Origin: Thermodesulfobacteriota bacterium
GTDB taxonomy: Bacteria; Desulfobacterota; GWC2-55-46
Assembly: GCA_030583865.1 (NCBI GenBank)
Contig: CP129479.1
Location: 124,001 to 188,000 of the forward strand
Length of the DNA: 64,000 nt
Direction of reading: 5' to 3'
The translations under genes and the position numbers were made by a program. Below the pieces are notes generated by a model. It was given only the letters and a program-made list of their open reading frames with translations, searched no databases and had not been told where the DNA came from. Shown piece by piece: positions 25,024-34,710 of this stretch; positions within the stretch are counted from its first letter, which is position 1; each line of letters opens with the position of its first letter.

Positions 25024-28000
25024 ATGGGCGGCGTAGGCATAGTACTCGGTCTTTTTCTCGTCTTTTCCGTTGCCGTCTCCTGGGTCTCTGGAGACAAGGA
25101 GAAGAACAGGCTCGAGCTCTCCATGAAGGAGAGGGGCGCCAAGGAGAAGCAGCTCGAGGAAGAGATAAAGAAGGCCAAGATAAAGTTCGCACAGGACGCC
25201 GAGGCCCTGAAGGACATAGAGAGCAAGCTAAAGGCCGAGGTCGCTGAAAAGAGGAAGGTAGAGAGGGCGCTCGCGCAAGAGGAGCGCCAGAGGAGGATGC
25301 TCGAGAAGGCGGGCGCTACCGTCGATATAGAGCAGGAAAGAGAAAAGATCAGGTCAGAAATTGAGGCCAGGACGAAACAGGAGATCGCGAGCCTCGAAGA
25401 AAGATTGAACGCCGTCGAGGAGGCCAGGAAGAGGCTTGAGGCTGAGATGAAGCTCAAGCTTGAGGAGGGGGCCAGGAAAAAGGCCGAGGACGCCTGGACC
25501 CAGGCCGAGCTTGCCAGGGCAAAGGCGCAGGAGTCGGCTGCGCGAGCCGGCGAGCTGGAATCAAGGCTCAAGGAGCTTGAAAAGGCCGGGAAGGAAATGG
25601 AGGCCCGCCTCCAGCAGCACGAGTTCGCGAGGATGGACGCAGAGCGCCGCCTTGCCCAGGAAAAAGAGGCCAGGGACTCCATGGAAGCCATGCTCAAGGA
25701 GTCTGAAGAGGCCCTTGCGGCGGCGCGGGCCCAGGCCGAGGCCGTAAAGGAAACAGCGCTTGAAGAGGCTTCGCCAGCAAAGCCTGAACCAGCCATAGCA
25801 GCCCGGGAAGCGGCCGCGGAAAGGTCCGCATCCCCCACGGCTCCCGCAACCCCAAAAGATGACCGGCTCATCGCCGACCTCGAAAGCGCGAGAGACGAGG
25901 CCAGGGCAAGGCTCGACGAGAGCCTTGCGGCACTGACCAGGCTCGAGGGCGAGGTCGGCTCGCTCACCGCCGAAAGAGACCAGCTCAAAACAGATTCCGC
26001 TCAAAAGGAAGAGGTGATCGCCTCTCTACGCCAGGAGCTCGAAATGGCGCGGGAGTCGGAGGCCGGGCTCAAAAGGGAGCTCGCCTCCCTTAACGCCGCA
26101 GCCATTCAGGCCAAGGCCAATGCGGAGGCCGAAATAAGGGCGCGGCTCGAGGTCGAGACGGCGAAGGCAGCCGAGGCCCTTGGCCAGGCGGAGCTCGCGC
26201 TCAAGCAGGCAGAGGAGGCCGGGAAAAGGAGCGCGGAGCTCGAGATAAGGCTCGCCGAGACCGAGAAGATAAGCCAGGCTTTTGAGGCGACTCTTCGCGA
26301 GCAGGAAACCCTTAAGAAAGAGGAAGAGCTTAAGCTCGAAAATGCGCTCAAGGAGAAGGAGGCCATCGAGGCGAGGCTCGCCGAGGCAGAGGAGCAATTG
26401 AAAGCGGCCGTTGCTTCGGCGGAAGGTGCCGGGGAGCCCGCTCCCGGACCGGAGACGACTGTAGCCGCAGGGCCGTCCGGCGGTAAGGGGGCCGAGGAAG
26501 CGTTTGCAAAGGTCGCGGAACTTGAGAAGTCAAGGGACGAGGCCAGGGCGGCGCTCTCGGAGCTTGAGGATGAGCTCAAGAGTATTAACGCCGACCGCGA
26601 GCTCATGGCCGGCGAGATTTCCGGCCAGGCCGATACGATAGAGGCGCTCCGGTCAGAGCTCGAAGAATCGAGAAGGGCCGAGGCGGCCTTGAGGGGCGAG
26701 ATAGAGGCGAGGCTTGCTGAGCTTGAGAACGCAAGGCTCGAGCTTGCCAGTGAGACTGGCCTTGGCAGCAAAGAGGAATCCGACAGTGTCAGGGCGGCTT
26801 TGGAAGAGGCCGAGATTGCGAAGAAGAGCGCCCGGGAAGAGGCGGCCAGGGGCGCGGCGCTGGAAGCCAAATACGCGGAGCTTGAGACCGCGAAAAAGTC
26901 CATGGAGGCTTCGCTTCGCCGGCACGAAGAGGTCCGGGCCGAGGCCGAGCTCAAGCTCTCGCGCGAAAAGGAGGCGAAGGACCAGCTCGAGGCCAGGCTC
27001 AAGGAGGCGGAAGAGGCTCTCATTTCGGCAAGGGCCTCGATGGACGCGGTAAGCGAGAAGTCCCTCGCGGAACCCGCTGATACCGATGTTACGGCCTCGA
27101 TGGAAGAGGAGCTGGAAAAGGCCAGGAGGGAAGCAAGGGCGGCGGAAGAGGAAGCCGTCTCCGCAAGGAAAGAGACCGAGGCCGCGAACCTCATAATAGC
27201 AGAGCTCGAGAGGTCAAGGGACGAGGCCAGGGTAAGGCTCGAAGAGAGCATGGCTTCCATTTCCACGCTTCGCGAGGAGATGGCCAGGACACAGGGCGAG
27301 GCAGAGCTTATTAGGAAGAACGAGTCCGAGGGGGCAAAGGCGCTGGCCCTCCTCAAGGAGGAGCTTAAAGAAGCCCGTGGGGCAGAGGCAGGGCTCAAGG
27401 CTGAATTCGAGAGTCTGGAAGCCGTCTCCAGAGAGGCGCTTCTGAAAAAGGAGACAGAGAGGGAAGGGCTGGCAGCCAGGGCCGCGGCCCTTGAAGAGAA
27501 GCTCGCGGCCGCGGAAGCGGCCCGCGTGAAATCAGAAGAGGCCGCAAAGGCCGGCCTTGAGTCGATCGTGGCGCTCGAAAGGGAGGCCGCAAGGCTCAGA
27601 GACGAGAGAGAGCTTGCGGTAAATGACGCTGCCCATAAGGCCCAGGCAATTGCCGCGCTCAGGAACGAGCTTGACGAGACGAGAAAGGCCGGGGTCGGAC
27701 CGGGGGAGAGGACAGAGGAGCTGGCCGCCGTGCCGGTTGAGACAGCGCCTGCGTCCGTTGAAGAGCCCTCGACGAGAATAAAGGAGCTTGAGACGAGGCT
27801 TGCGGAGGCGGTAGCGGCGCGCATGAGATCAGATGATGCCGCGAAAGCCGTAGCAGAGGCCCTCGCCGCGCTCGAAAAGGATTCCGCGCTCCTCAGGAAG
27901 GAGAATGAGCTTGCGGTGAACAAGGCGTCTCAGGAGGCCCAGGCAGCGGCCTCGCTCCGTAGCGAACTCGAATCTCAAAGGGAGAAAGAGGCAGCGCTTA

Positions 28001-29634
28001 TGGGCGAGCTCGATGAAGCGAGAAGGCTCGCGTCCGCTGAAGCCGCCAGGCTGGAAGCGGAAGAGCGAGAGCTCGGGGGCCGGACGGCCGCGCTTGAGGA
28101 GAAGCTCGCCAAGGCCGAAGAGGCCCGCGTTAAGTCGGAGGAGGCCTCGAAGGCCGAGCTCGCGAGGCTCGGCGCCCTGAATATCGACCTGGAGGCCAGG
28201 AACCGGGACCTCGAGGAAAGGCTCAAGGAGACGAATACCGCGCTTGCCAGGGCAGAGGCCGCCGGCGAGGTCGCAAAGGAGCTCATAGTTAAAAATTCGG
28301 AGCTCGAGCAGAAGCTCAAGGAGGCCGGACTTGCCAACCTCCAGGGCAAGGCGTCAAGCTATGTCGCGCAGAAGCTCATAGAACGCAATACCGAGCTTGA
28401 GATGAGGCTTAAGAAGGCCGAGCTCGCGCTCGCGCAGTCTGAAGCTGCAAGGGCGCAGGCCGAGGCCGTAATCAGCAGGAATACCGAGCTTGCCTCCATG
28501 CTCAAGGAAGCTGAGATGACGCTTGCGAGGACGGGCGACCAGGCCCCCCTGCTTGAGACCCTGAACAAGAGGAACTCCGAGCTCGAGACGAGGATACGGG
28601 AGGCCGAGGGGGCGCTTGCCGAGGCCGAGGCGGCACGTTTCATGGTCGAGGAGCTTAAGGCAAGGAATAACGAGCTTGAGGAAAAGCTCAAGGCCGGCGG
28701 AAGCGGCGCGGACCCCAGGGCCTTTGATGAGCTGAGGAAGGCGAGGCTTGAAACCGAGGCCATGCTCAGGCTGGAATCCGAGGCCCGGAGCTCGCTTGAG
28801 GCGCGCCTCCGCGAGGCCCAGGCGGCCAAGGGCGCGGGCGAGGCGGCGATAAAGGAGCTTACGGTCATGGCCCGGGAGACCGAGACGAAGCTCGGCCAGG
28901 AGGCTGCCGCAAGGAGCGCGCTGGAGGCCCAGCTCAGGGAAGCGATTGCGTCGAGGGAGGCCAATGAGGCCTCGTTCACGGAGCTCAATGCCGCAAAAGC
29001 GGAGCTGGAAGCCCGGCTTGGCCGTGAGGTCGAATCCAGGCGCGTGATGGAAGCGCGCTTAAGAGACATGGAGACCTCCGAGGGCGCGCGGAAGGCGGCA
29101 ATGTCGGAGCTTGAAAAGGCGCTTGCCGAGACAAGGGAAAGGCTCGCCAGTGAAACGGACGCGCGCAAGCGTCTCGAGCTCGAGATCTCCAGGCTCAGCA
29201 AGGAGACGGAGCTCGTTTCAAGGTCGGGCATGGACCCGGCCGGGCTTGCGAAGCTCCAGGACGAGTTCGCAAACCTCCGGACGAGCATCGCAAGGAAGCT
29301 CAAGTCAGGCGACATAAAAAGCGATGAGCTCATCAGGCTCATGCAGGCCGACGACGTCATAGGCTTCTACATAGTTAAGAAGGGAGACACGCTCTGGAAG
29401 ATCGCCAAAGAGGATTCCTACGGGAACCCCTGGAAATGGCCGCTCCTTTACAGGTATAACGTGTCGAGGCTCAAAAACCCCGATATCATAAAGCCGGGGA
29501 ACGTATTGATATTCATGAAGAACGTAAGCGAGAAAGAGGCAAGGGACGCTGTCAGGAAGGCAAAGCTCAGAGGTGACTGGAAGAAGTGGTCCGAGGGCGA
29601 CAGGAAATCCTGGCTCGAAGACTGGCTGAACTGA
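25024..29634 (+). CDS. Giant membrane-anchored coiled-coil protein with C-terminal LysM
   Basis: 1536 residues. One N-terminal membrane span (about 5-22) is followed by some 1400 residues of nearly continuous coiled coil rich in Ala, Glu, Lys, Arg and Leu, then a LysM domain (about 1448-1498: YIVKKGDTLWKIAKE...PDIIKPGNVLIF) and a short tryptophan-rich tail. Short proline/alanine breaks occur near 245-280, 465-490 and 900-920. A module opening ELExSRDEAR recurs near residues 280, 500 and 725. Five exact 31-residue repeats with an RN[ST]EL-type motif lie at about 1090-1220. LysM binds peptidoglycan, so it could tether or space the envelope like a long strut. Topology with LysM in the periplasm is inferred. 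Confidence 0.88.
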   Translation: MGGVGIVLGLFLVFSVAVSWVSGDKEKNRLELSMKERGAKEKQLEEEIKKAKIKFAQDAEALKDIESKLKAEVAEKRKVERALAQEERQRRMLEKAGATVDIEQEREKIRSEIEARTKQEIASLEERLNAVEEARKRLEAEMKLKLEEGARKKAEDAWTQAELARAKAQESAARAGELESRLKELEKAGKEMEARLQQHEFARMDAERRLAQEKEARDSMEAMLKESEEALAAARAQAEAVKETALEEASPAKPEPAIAAREAAAERSASPTAPATPKDDRLIADLESARDEARARLDESLAALTRLEGEVGSLTAERDQLKTDSAQKEEVIASLRQELEMARESEAGLKRELASLNAAAIQAKANAEAEIRARLEVETAKAAEALGQAELALKQAEEAGKRSAELEIRLAETEKISQAFEATLREQETLKKEEELKLENALKEKEAIEARLAEAEEQLKAAVASAEGAGEPAPGPETTVAAGPSGGKGAEEAFAKVAELEKSRDEARAALSELEDELKSINADRELMAGEISGQADTIEALRSELEESRRAEAALRGEIEARLAELENARLELASETGLGSKEESDSVRAALEEAEIAKKSAREEAARGAALEAKYAELETAKKSMEASLRRHEEVRAEAELKLSREKEAKDQLEARLKEAEEALISARASMDAVSEKSLAEPADTDVTASMEEELEKARREARAAEEEAVSARKETEAANLIIAELERSRDEARVRLEESMASISTLREEMARTQGEAELIRKNESEGAKALALLKEELKEARGAEAGLKAEFESLEAVSREALLKKETEREGLAARAAALEEKLAAAEAARVKSEEAAKAGLESIVALEREAARLRDERELAVNDAAHKAQAIAALRNELDETRKAGVGPGERTEELAAVPVETAPASVEEPSTRIKELETRLAEAVAARMRSDDAAKAVAEALAALEKDSALLRKENELAVNKASQEAQAAASLRSELESQREKEAALMGELDEARRLASAEAARLEAEERELGGRTAALEEKLAKAEEARVKSEEASKAELARLGALNIDLEARNRDLEERLKETNTALARAEAAGEVAKELIVKNSELEQKLKEAGLANLQGKASSYVAQKLIERNTELEMRLKKAELALAQSEAARAQAEAVISRNTELASMLKEAEMTLARTGDQAPLLETLNKRNSELETRIREAEGALAEAEAARFMVEELKARNNELEEKLKAGGSGADPRAFDELRKARLETEAMLRLESEARSSLEARLREAQAAKGAGEAAIKELTVMARETETKLGQEAAARSALEAQLREAIASREANEASFTELNAAKAELEARLGREVESRRVMEARLRDMETSEGARKAAMSELEKALAETRERLASETDARKRLELEISRLSKETELVSRSGMDPAGLAKLQDEFANLRTSIARKLKSGDIKSDELIRLMQADDVIGFYIVKKGDTLWKIAKEDSYGNPWKWPLLYRYNVSRLKNPDIIKPGNVLIFMKNVSEKEARDAVRKAKLRGDWKKWSEGDRKSWLEDWLN

Positions 29635-29662
29635 AAACGGCCCTGAGGGGCCGCAAATAACG

Positions 29663-29696
29663 AAAAAAAGGGGGCTCAATCGAGCCCCTTTTTTAT
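29663..29696. terminator. Bidirectional terminator
   Basis: AAAAAAAGGGGGCTC-AATC-GAGCCCCTTTTTT: a nine-pair stem with A- and T-runs between the convergent coiled-coil and small secreted-protein genes. Confidence 0.92.
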
Positions 29697-29728
29697 TAAA
29701 TGAGTTTCATAAAGAGCCTTACGCGGTA

Positions 29729-30253
29729 TCAGCCGACCATGTCCTCGTCCTCTGTCCCGTAGAGGACCTGTACGTGCACGACCTCGTTCGTCTCAGGGTT
29801 GCCAATGAGGAGCACCCTCTTGTCTTCCTCGGCAATAGGGCCTATCTCTTCTATGTTGGCGAGTATCTCCCATCCCCTTTCAGCCGCGAAAAAGGACTCG
29901 CAATTGAAGACAGACCTGAAGCATACCCCTATAGTGGTGTCCGGCCCGGTCTGGAACGGCACGTCCGCAAGCTGCGGCCCGAGGAGCCCCGGCACCTCTG
30001 TCTTCATGACGAGTTCGTTCCTTTCGGGGTCTATCCCGGTAAGGGTACCCATGTAAAAGACGCCCTCGCCCTCGCCTACCACGCCAGAGTCGAAGATAAG
30101 GTCGCCGCCGAGCGGCGGGGACGGCTCTGCCCCCTGGAAGGGCGGCTCTATTCTTGACGTCATGCCCGGGTCCTGGTGCTGGGCGCTCGCCGGAACGGAC
30201 AGGAATAGCGCAAAAAGGATGGGCATTATTCCCAAACCCTTGATTATCTTCAT
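29729..30253 (-). CDS. Small secreted or periplasmic protein, unknown
   Basis: 174 residues from the ATG at 30253, preferred over the GTG at 30262 because AAGGAGG overlaps the latter and is eight bases from the ATG. A signal peptide is clear (MKIIKGLGIMPILFALFLSVPASA, cleavage before QHQDPG). The mature part has two cysteines (CFRSVFNC) that may form a disulphide, a beta-rich core and an acidic end (GTEDEDM). No family recognised. A TATAAT at 30285-30290 on the minus strand is a likely -10. Confidence 0.7.
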   Translation of the reverse strand: MKIIKGLGIMPILFALFLSVPASAQHQDPGMTSRIEPPFQGAEPSPPLGGDLIFDSGVVGEGEGVFYMGTLTGIDPERNELVMKTEVPGLLGPQLADVPFQTGPDTTIGVCFRSVFNCESFFAAERGWEILANIEEIGPIAEEDKRVLLIGNPETNEVVHVQVLYGTEDEDMVG

Positions 30254-30556
30254 TAAAAACACCTCCTTTACGGTTCCTTAATAAATTATAGCTCAATACA
30301 GCCATCCGGAGTTGAAGGGCTTCCTTATTCCTGCCTGATATGGCATCCGCATCCAAGACGGTACGGACCGGGCCGATTGGTCATCTTCCGGCGAGCGTCC
30401 TTCAAATCCAGGCCCTTCCTCCTTTTTGTGCCGCTCCTTTCCGCTACCCCTATATATGGTGTTTCTCTTTTCAAATTAACACTTTGTATTGTATTTTTCC
30501 GCTTTACAAGAATGAGAAACTCTGTTACCATTCACGGCTACAAACCCGGGTGAAAG
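30254..30556. other. Divergent intergenic region before smc
   Basis: It contains the minus-strand TATAAT described for the secreted-protein gene. Toward smc the last 80 bp are A+T-rich (CAAATTAACACTTTG), but no well-spaced pair of boxes was found. No coding signal. Confidence 0.35.
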
Positions 30557-33500
30557 ATGAAAATAAAAAAACTCACTATCCACGGCTTTAAATCCTTCGT
30601 TGACAAGGTCACGCTGAATTTCCCTTCCGGCACTTCCGGCATAATAGGCCCCAACGGCTGCGGAAAGAGCAACATAGTGGACGCCATCAGGTGGGTCCTG
30701 GGGGAGCAGAACGCCCGGCACCTTCGCGGCAAGCAGATGGAGGACATTATCTTCAACGGCTCGGAGTCCAGAAAGCCCCTGGGCATGGCCGAGGTCGTCC
30801 TTACCTTTTCGAACGAGGAAGGGCTTGCGCCGGCGCACTTCGCCAACTTCTCCGAAATAGAGATATCGCGCCGCCTCTACAGGTCCGGCGAGAGCGAGTA
30901 TTACGTAAACAGGGTCCAGTCGAGGCTCAGGGACATAGTAGACCTCTTTACCGATACCGGCATAGGAACCCGCGCGTACTCCATTATCGAGCAGGGGCAG
31001 GTGGGCTGGCTCATAAGCGCCAAGCCCGAGGACAGGAGAAGCGTATTCGAGGAAGCGGCCGGCATAAACAAGTTCAAGCACAAGAAGGACGCGGCGCTCC
31101 GGAGGCTCGAATCAACGAGGGAGAACCTCACCAGGGTAAGCGACATCATAAGCGAGGTAAAGCGCCAGCTCAATTCGCTCAACAGGCAGGCCAGGAAGGC
31201 CGAGAGGTACAAGGCGCTCCGGGAGGAGCTAAAGGAGCTGGAACTCCTCCTTTCATCGATAGAGCATTCAAGGATGAAGGCCGAGCTTTCAGACCTCATG
31301 AGGCGGCTTGAGGCAGTAAAGGACGAGGAGGTATCGCTCGGGGCGCTCTCCACTGCCAAAGAGGAGCAGGCGGAGGAGCTCAAGGTCGAGTTCCTCGGCG
31401 TCGAGGGCGAGTACAAGGCCATACGGGAGAGGTCCTTCGGGCTTGAGCGCTCCATCCAGGACGAGGAGAGGAAGAGCGCGCTCGCCGGAATGAGGGTAGA
31501 GGAGCTCAAGAGGGCGGAGGAGCGCCTTTCAACCGAAATAAGCGAGCTTTCAGGCGCAAGGGACGCGGCGGCGGCTGAAATAGAGGCGCTTTCCGCTTCT
31601 CTGTCGGCCCTGGGCTCCGAGATAGAGGCGGAATCAGGGCTCCTTGCCGGCCATTCGTCTTCATTAGAAGGCGTATCGTCCGAGCTAAGGGGCAAGGAAG
31701 AGGCGCGCTCGGGGCTGAAGGCCGAATCTCTCAAGCTGTCCACGAGGCTCACCGAGACAAGGCACGCCATCCAGAACTGCCTCCGGGAGGAGGAGGACCT
31801 TCGCGCAAGGGAAGCGCGTTCGAGGAAAGAGCTTGAGAACGTCTCCATTGAGCTCGCGTCCAGGGAGGGCCCGCTTGGGGCGCTAAAGGCCCGCATAGCC
31901 GAGGCGGAATCCGGGAAAGGCGCGATAGAGGCTGAAATAGGGGCCATAAGGTCCATGCTCGAATCCCTCGAATCCGAGCGGGCCGCAAAAAGCAACGAAA
32001 CCCAGAGGGCCAGGGACGAATACTCCAAGGCATCCGCCACGCTCGCCACACTCGAGGAGATGGAGAGGAATTTCGAGAGCGTAAAGGGCGGGGCAAAGGC
32101 CATAATGCAGCGGGCGGACAGGTCAGGCGTCTACGGGCTCATAGCCGACTGCATCGAGACCAGCCCCGGATACGAAAAGGCCGTTGAGGCGGTCCTTGCC
32201 GACAAGCTCCAGTACGTGCTGGTCGAGAGCGCGAAGGAAGGCATCGAGGCCATAGAATACCTGAGGTCAAAGGGCGCCGGCAGGGGGAGCTTCGTTCCTG
32301 TAAGGGACGCCCGCCCCGTGGCGAGCCCTGTGCCTGCAGAGGGCTGGGGCGCCGGGAATATCCGCGCGCTCGGCTCCGAGATGAAGATAAAGAACGGCTA
32401 CGAGGAGATAGTGAACTATCTCCTCGGCGACGTCTTCCTCGCGGACAGCCTTGAGGACGCGCTCTCAGCCTGGAGGGAAAGCGGCGGCTTCCGCGCCTTC
32501 GTAACACCCGAGGGCGACATGGTAGACGCGCAGGGCGTCATCACGGGCGGAGGGGCCATCTCAGACGGCGGCATCCTCCAGAGGAGGAACGAGACCAGGA
32601 AGGTGCGGGCCAGGGCCGGGGAGCTTGAAAAGGCCATAGCCGCGCTTGAAGAGGCGCTGCGCTCCGTCCAGGAGGCCATACAGTCAGAGGGCGCCCGCCT
32701 CGAAAGCTCAAGGGAAAGGCTCCATGCAGCGGACATAGAAAAGGTTAACCTCCTGAGCGAGCTCAAGAGGGAGGAAACCGAGATCGAGAGGCTCGGGCGC
32801 CTTCGGGGCACGCTTCTGGCCGAGTCCTCGCAGGCGGCGGAAAGGCTCCTCGGGACTTCCGAAAGAAAGGCTTCGCTCTCTTCGGAGCTGGAAGGGACCG
32901 AGCGGGAGCTTGCCGAAAAGGAGCGCTCCATCAGCGGCCTCTCGGATGAAATTGGCGCGCTCGCCGCAAGGAAAGAGGAGATCTCGAACATAGTGACCGA
33001 GGCCAGGGTGCGGCTTGCGAGCTCCAGAGAGCGCCTCGAGGCGCAAAAGAGGGCGCTTGCCGAGAAGGAGCGCGCGGTAAGCGATACCGGGCTTCGGATA
33101 CAGTCCAGGCAGGCCGACATCGAAAAGGGCCGCGTTGAAGCGGAAGAGAAAAAAGAGGAGCTCGCCCTTATAAAGGAGCGGCTCGAAGGCCTGCTCGCAA
33201 AGGTCGACGAGATAAAGAAGGAAGAGACTGAGAAGGCGGAGGCGCTCGAAAACATAACGGGCCAGATAAAGACCGCCGAGCACGAGCTCAAGGAAGTAAA
33301 GGCCAGGTATTCCGAGCTCGGCGAGCTCAAGGGCGAACTGACGATTGAGATACGCGAAAAGGAGCTCGCCATCGCGAACCTCATCGAGAGGATGCGCGAG
33401 AAGTATTCTTCGGCGGTCGGGGAGTTCAGGCCAGCCGAGGGCGAGGCAATCCCGAGCGTCGAGGAGCTCGAGGAGAAGCGCTCGGATATGCGCGAAAAGA

Positions 33501-34099
33501 TAGCCTCCCTCGGGGAAGTGAGCCTCTCGGCGCTCGAGGAGTACAACGACCTCGAGAGGAGGCACCAGTTCCTCCTCGACCAGCAGGCCGACCTGACGAA
33601 ATCCGTCGAGAGCCTCCATACCGCCATACAGAGGATAAACAGGACCACCCGCGAAAGGTTCAAGACCACATTCGACGAGATAAACGCGAAGTTCCAGGAG
33701 ACCTTCCCGAGGTTCTTCAGCGGCGGCAGGGCGGAGCTAAGGCTCACGGACGATTCCGACATACTCGAGGCCGGGGTCGAGATAGTGGCCCAGCCGCCTG
33801 GCAAAAGGCTCCAGAACATAACGCTCCTTTCCGGCGGCGAGAAGGCCCTCACCGCGACCGCGCTCATCTTCGCCATATTCCTCATCAAGCCGAGCCCGTT
33901 CTGCCTCCTTGACGAGGTGGACGCGCCCCTTGACGACGCGAACATCGACAGGTTCAACCTCTTCGTGAGGGACATGTCGAAGATAAGCCAGTTCCTCCTC
34001 ATAACGCACAATAAAAAGACTATGGAGATGGCCGACTCGCTCTACGGCATCACCATGCAGGAGCCCGGGGTCTCGAAGGTAATCACGCTTAAGTTCTGA
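30557..34099 (+). CDS. smc: Chromosome segregation ATPase SMC
   Basis: 1180 residues, the usual size. N-terminal Walker A in GIIGPNGCGKSNIVDAI, then about 330 residues of coiled coil, a hinge (about 510-660, with YGLIADCIETSPGYEKAVEAVLADKLQYV and GGAISDGG), a second coiled coil, and the head with LSGGEKALTA signature and Walker B CLLDEVDAPLDD. SMC dimers compact and segregate DNA with ScpA and ScpB, neither of which is in the window. GGGTGAAAG precedes the ATG. The roadblock gene follows about 100 bp later. Confidence 0.98.
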   Translation: MKIKKLTIHGFKSFVDKVTLNFPSGTSGIIGPNGCGKSNIVDAIRWVLGEQNARHLRGKQMEDIIFNGSESRKPLGMAEVVLTFSNEEGLAPAHFANFSEIEISRRLYRSGESEYYVNRVQSRLRDIVDLFTDTGIGTRAYSIIEQGQVGWLISAKPEDRRSVFEEAAGINKFKHKKDAALRRLESTRENLTRVSDIISEVKRQLNSLNRQARKAERYKALREELKELELLLSSIEHSRMKAELSDLMRRLEAVKDEEVSLGALSTAKEEQAEELKVEFLGVEGEYKAIRERSFGLERSIQDEERKSALAGMRVEELKRAEERLSTEISELSGARDAAAAEIEALSASLSALGSEIEAESGLLAGHSSSLEGVSSELRGKEEARSGLKAESLKLSTRLTETRHAIQNCLREEEDLRAREARSRKELENVSIELASREGPLGALKARIAEAESGKGAIEAEIGAIRSMLESLESERAAKSNETQRARDEYSKASATLATLEEMERNFESVKGGAKAIMQRADRSGVYGLIADCIETSPGYEKAVEAVLADKLQYVLVESAKEGIEAIEYLRSKGAGRGSFVPVRDARPVASPVPAEGWGAGNIRALGSEMKIKNGYEEIVNYLLGDVFLADSLEDALSAWRESGGFRAFVTPEGDMVDAQGVITGGGAISDGGILQRRNETRKVRARAGELEKAIAALEEALRSVQEAIQSEGARLESSRERLHAADIEKVNLLSELKREETEIERLGRLRGTLLAESSQAAERLLGTSERKASLSSELEGTERELAEKERSISGLSDEIGALAARKEEISNIVTEARVRLASSRERLEAQKRALAEKERAVSDTGLRIQSRQADIEKGRVEAEEKKEELALIKERLEGLLAKVDEIKKEETEKAEALENITGQIKTAEHELKEVKARYSELGELKGELTIEIREKELAIANLIERMREKYSSAVGEFRPAEGEAIPSVEELEEKRSDMREKIASLGEVSLSALEEYNDLERRHQFLLDQQADLTKSVESLHTAIQRINRTTRERFKTTFDEINAKFQETFPRFFSGGRAELRLTDDSDILEAGVEIVAQPPGKRLQNITLLSGGEKALTATALIFAIFLIKPSPFCLLDEVDAPLDDANIDRFNLFVRDMSKISQFLLITHNKKTMEMADSLYGITMQEPGVSKVITLKF

Positions 34100-34197
34100 T
34101 ACCCAGGCCTGACATGCGCGCGAAGGAATGCATACCGGCCCCCGTCCAGGCATACCCGCCCTGAAAGCGTATTGGCCGTAACGCGAAGAGAAAAGAA

Positions 34198-34554
34198 ATG
34201 GCGTTTGACAGCATACTCGAAGACCTTTCGATGAGGGCCGGGGCAAACGGCGCGATACTCATAGACTGGGACGGGGAGATAGTAGCTTCCTGGGCGGCAT
34301 CCAGGGACGTCAATATCGACCTCATCGGCGCCCACCATGAGATTATCCTTGATATAGTGAAGGAGGCCGCCTCTCGCCACGACAGGCAGGATGTCAGGCA
34401 TCTGGCCATAACGACGGATAAGGCCAAGCTCGCCATATCGACCGTGAAGGAAGGCTATTGCCTTGTTGTCGCGCTCGGGAATGAACGGCCAATGGGAAAG
34501 GCCCTCTTCGAATCGAAGAGGGCGGTGGAGAGGATAGAAGAGGAGATGGGATGA
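34198..34554 (+). CDS. Roadblock/LC7 domain protein (MglB-like)
   Basis: A 118-residue single-domain protein with the roadblock/LC7 pattern: ILEDLSMRAGANGAILIDWDGEIVAS, then a long helix, and HLAITTDKAKLAISTVKEGYCLVVALG. In bacteria such proteins pair with small Ras-like GTPases (MglA) to set cell polarity or regulate motility. No such GTPase is in the window. It lies downstream of smc in the same direction, 98 bp away, and ends before a bidirectional terminator; it may be co-transcribed with smc. Confidence 0.85.
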   Translation: MAFDSILEDLSMRAGANGAILIDWDGEIVASWAASRDVNIDLIGAHHEIILDIVKEAASRHDRQDVRHLAITTDKAKLAISTVKEGYCLVVALGNERPMGKALFESKRAVERIEEEMG

Positions 34555-34649
34555 AAACGGGGCTTTTAGCGACCCGGGCTGGCTGTATGTAGTCGAAATG
34601 CAAGAAGGTCCGGATGAGGACCGCTTGAAAGCGATACGCAGGAAATGGG

Positions 34650-34687
34650 AAAAGGGGGCGAGCCTTTTTGGAGCTCGCCCCCTTTTT
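34650..34687. terminator. Bidirectional terminator between roadblock gene and ppdK
   Basis: AAAAGGGGGCGAGC pairs with GCTCGCCCCCTTTTT around a nine-base loop. It serves both convergent genes. Confidence 0.92.
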
Positions 34688-34710
34688 AATTATCGGTCCA
34701 GGCCTTTTTT

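Noticed and set aside
26106-27923. 605-codon open frame antisense to the coiled-coil gene, serine- and alanine-rich
   Set aside because: It mirrors the biased composition of the coiled-coil gene (GAG/GCC/AAG codons read backwards give Leu, Gly or Ser/Ala runs) and has no domain or ribosome-binding site.
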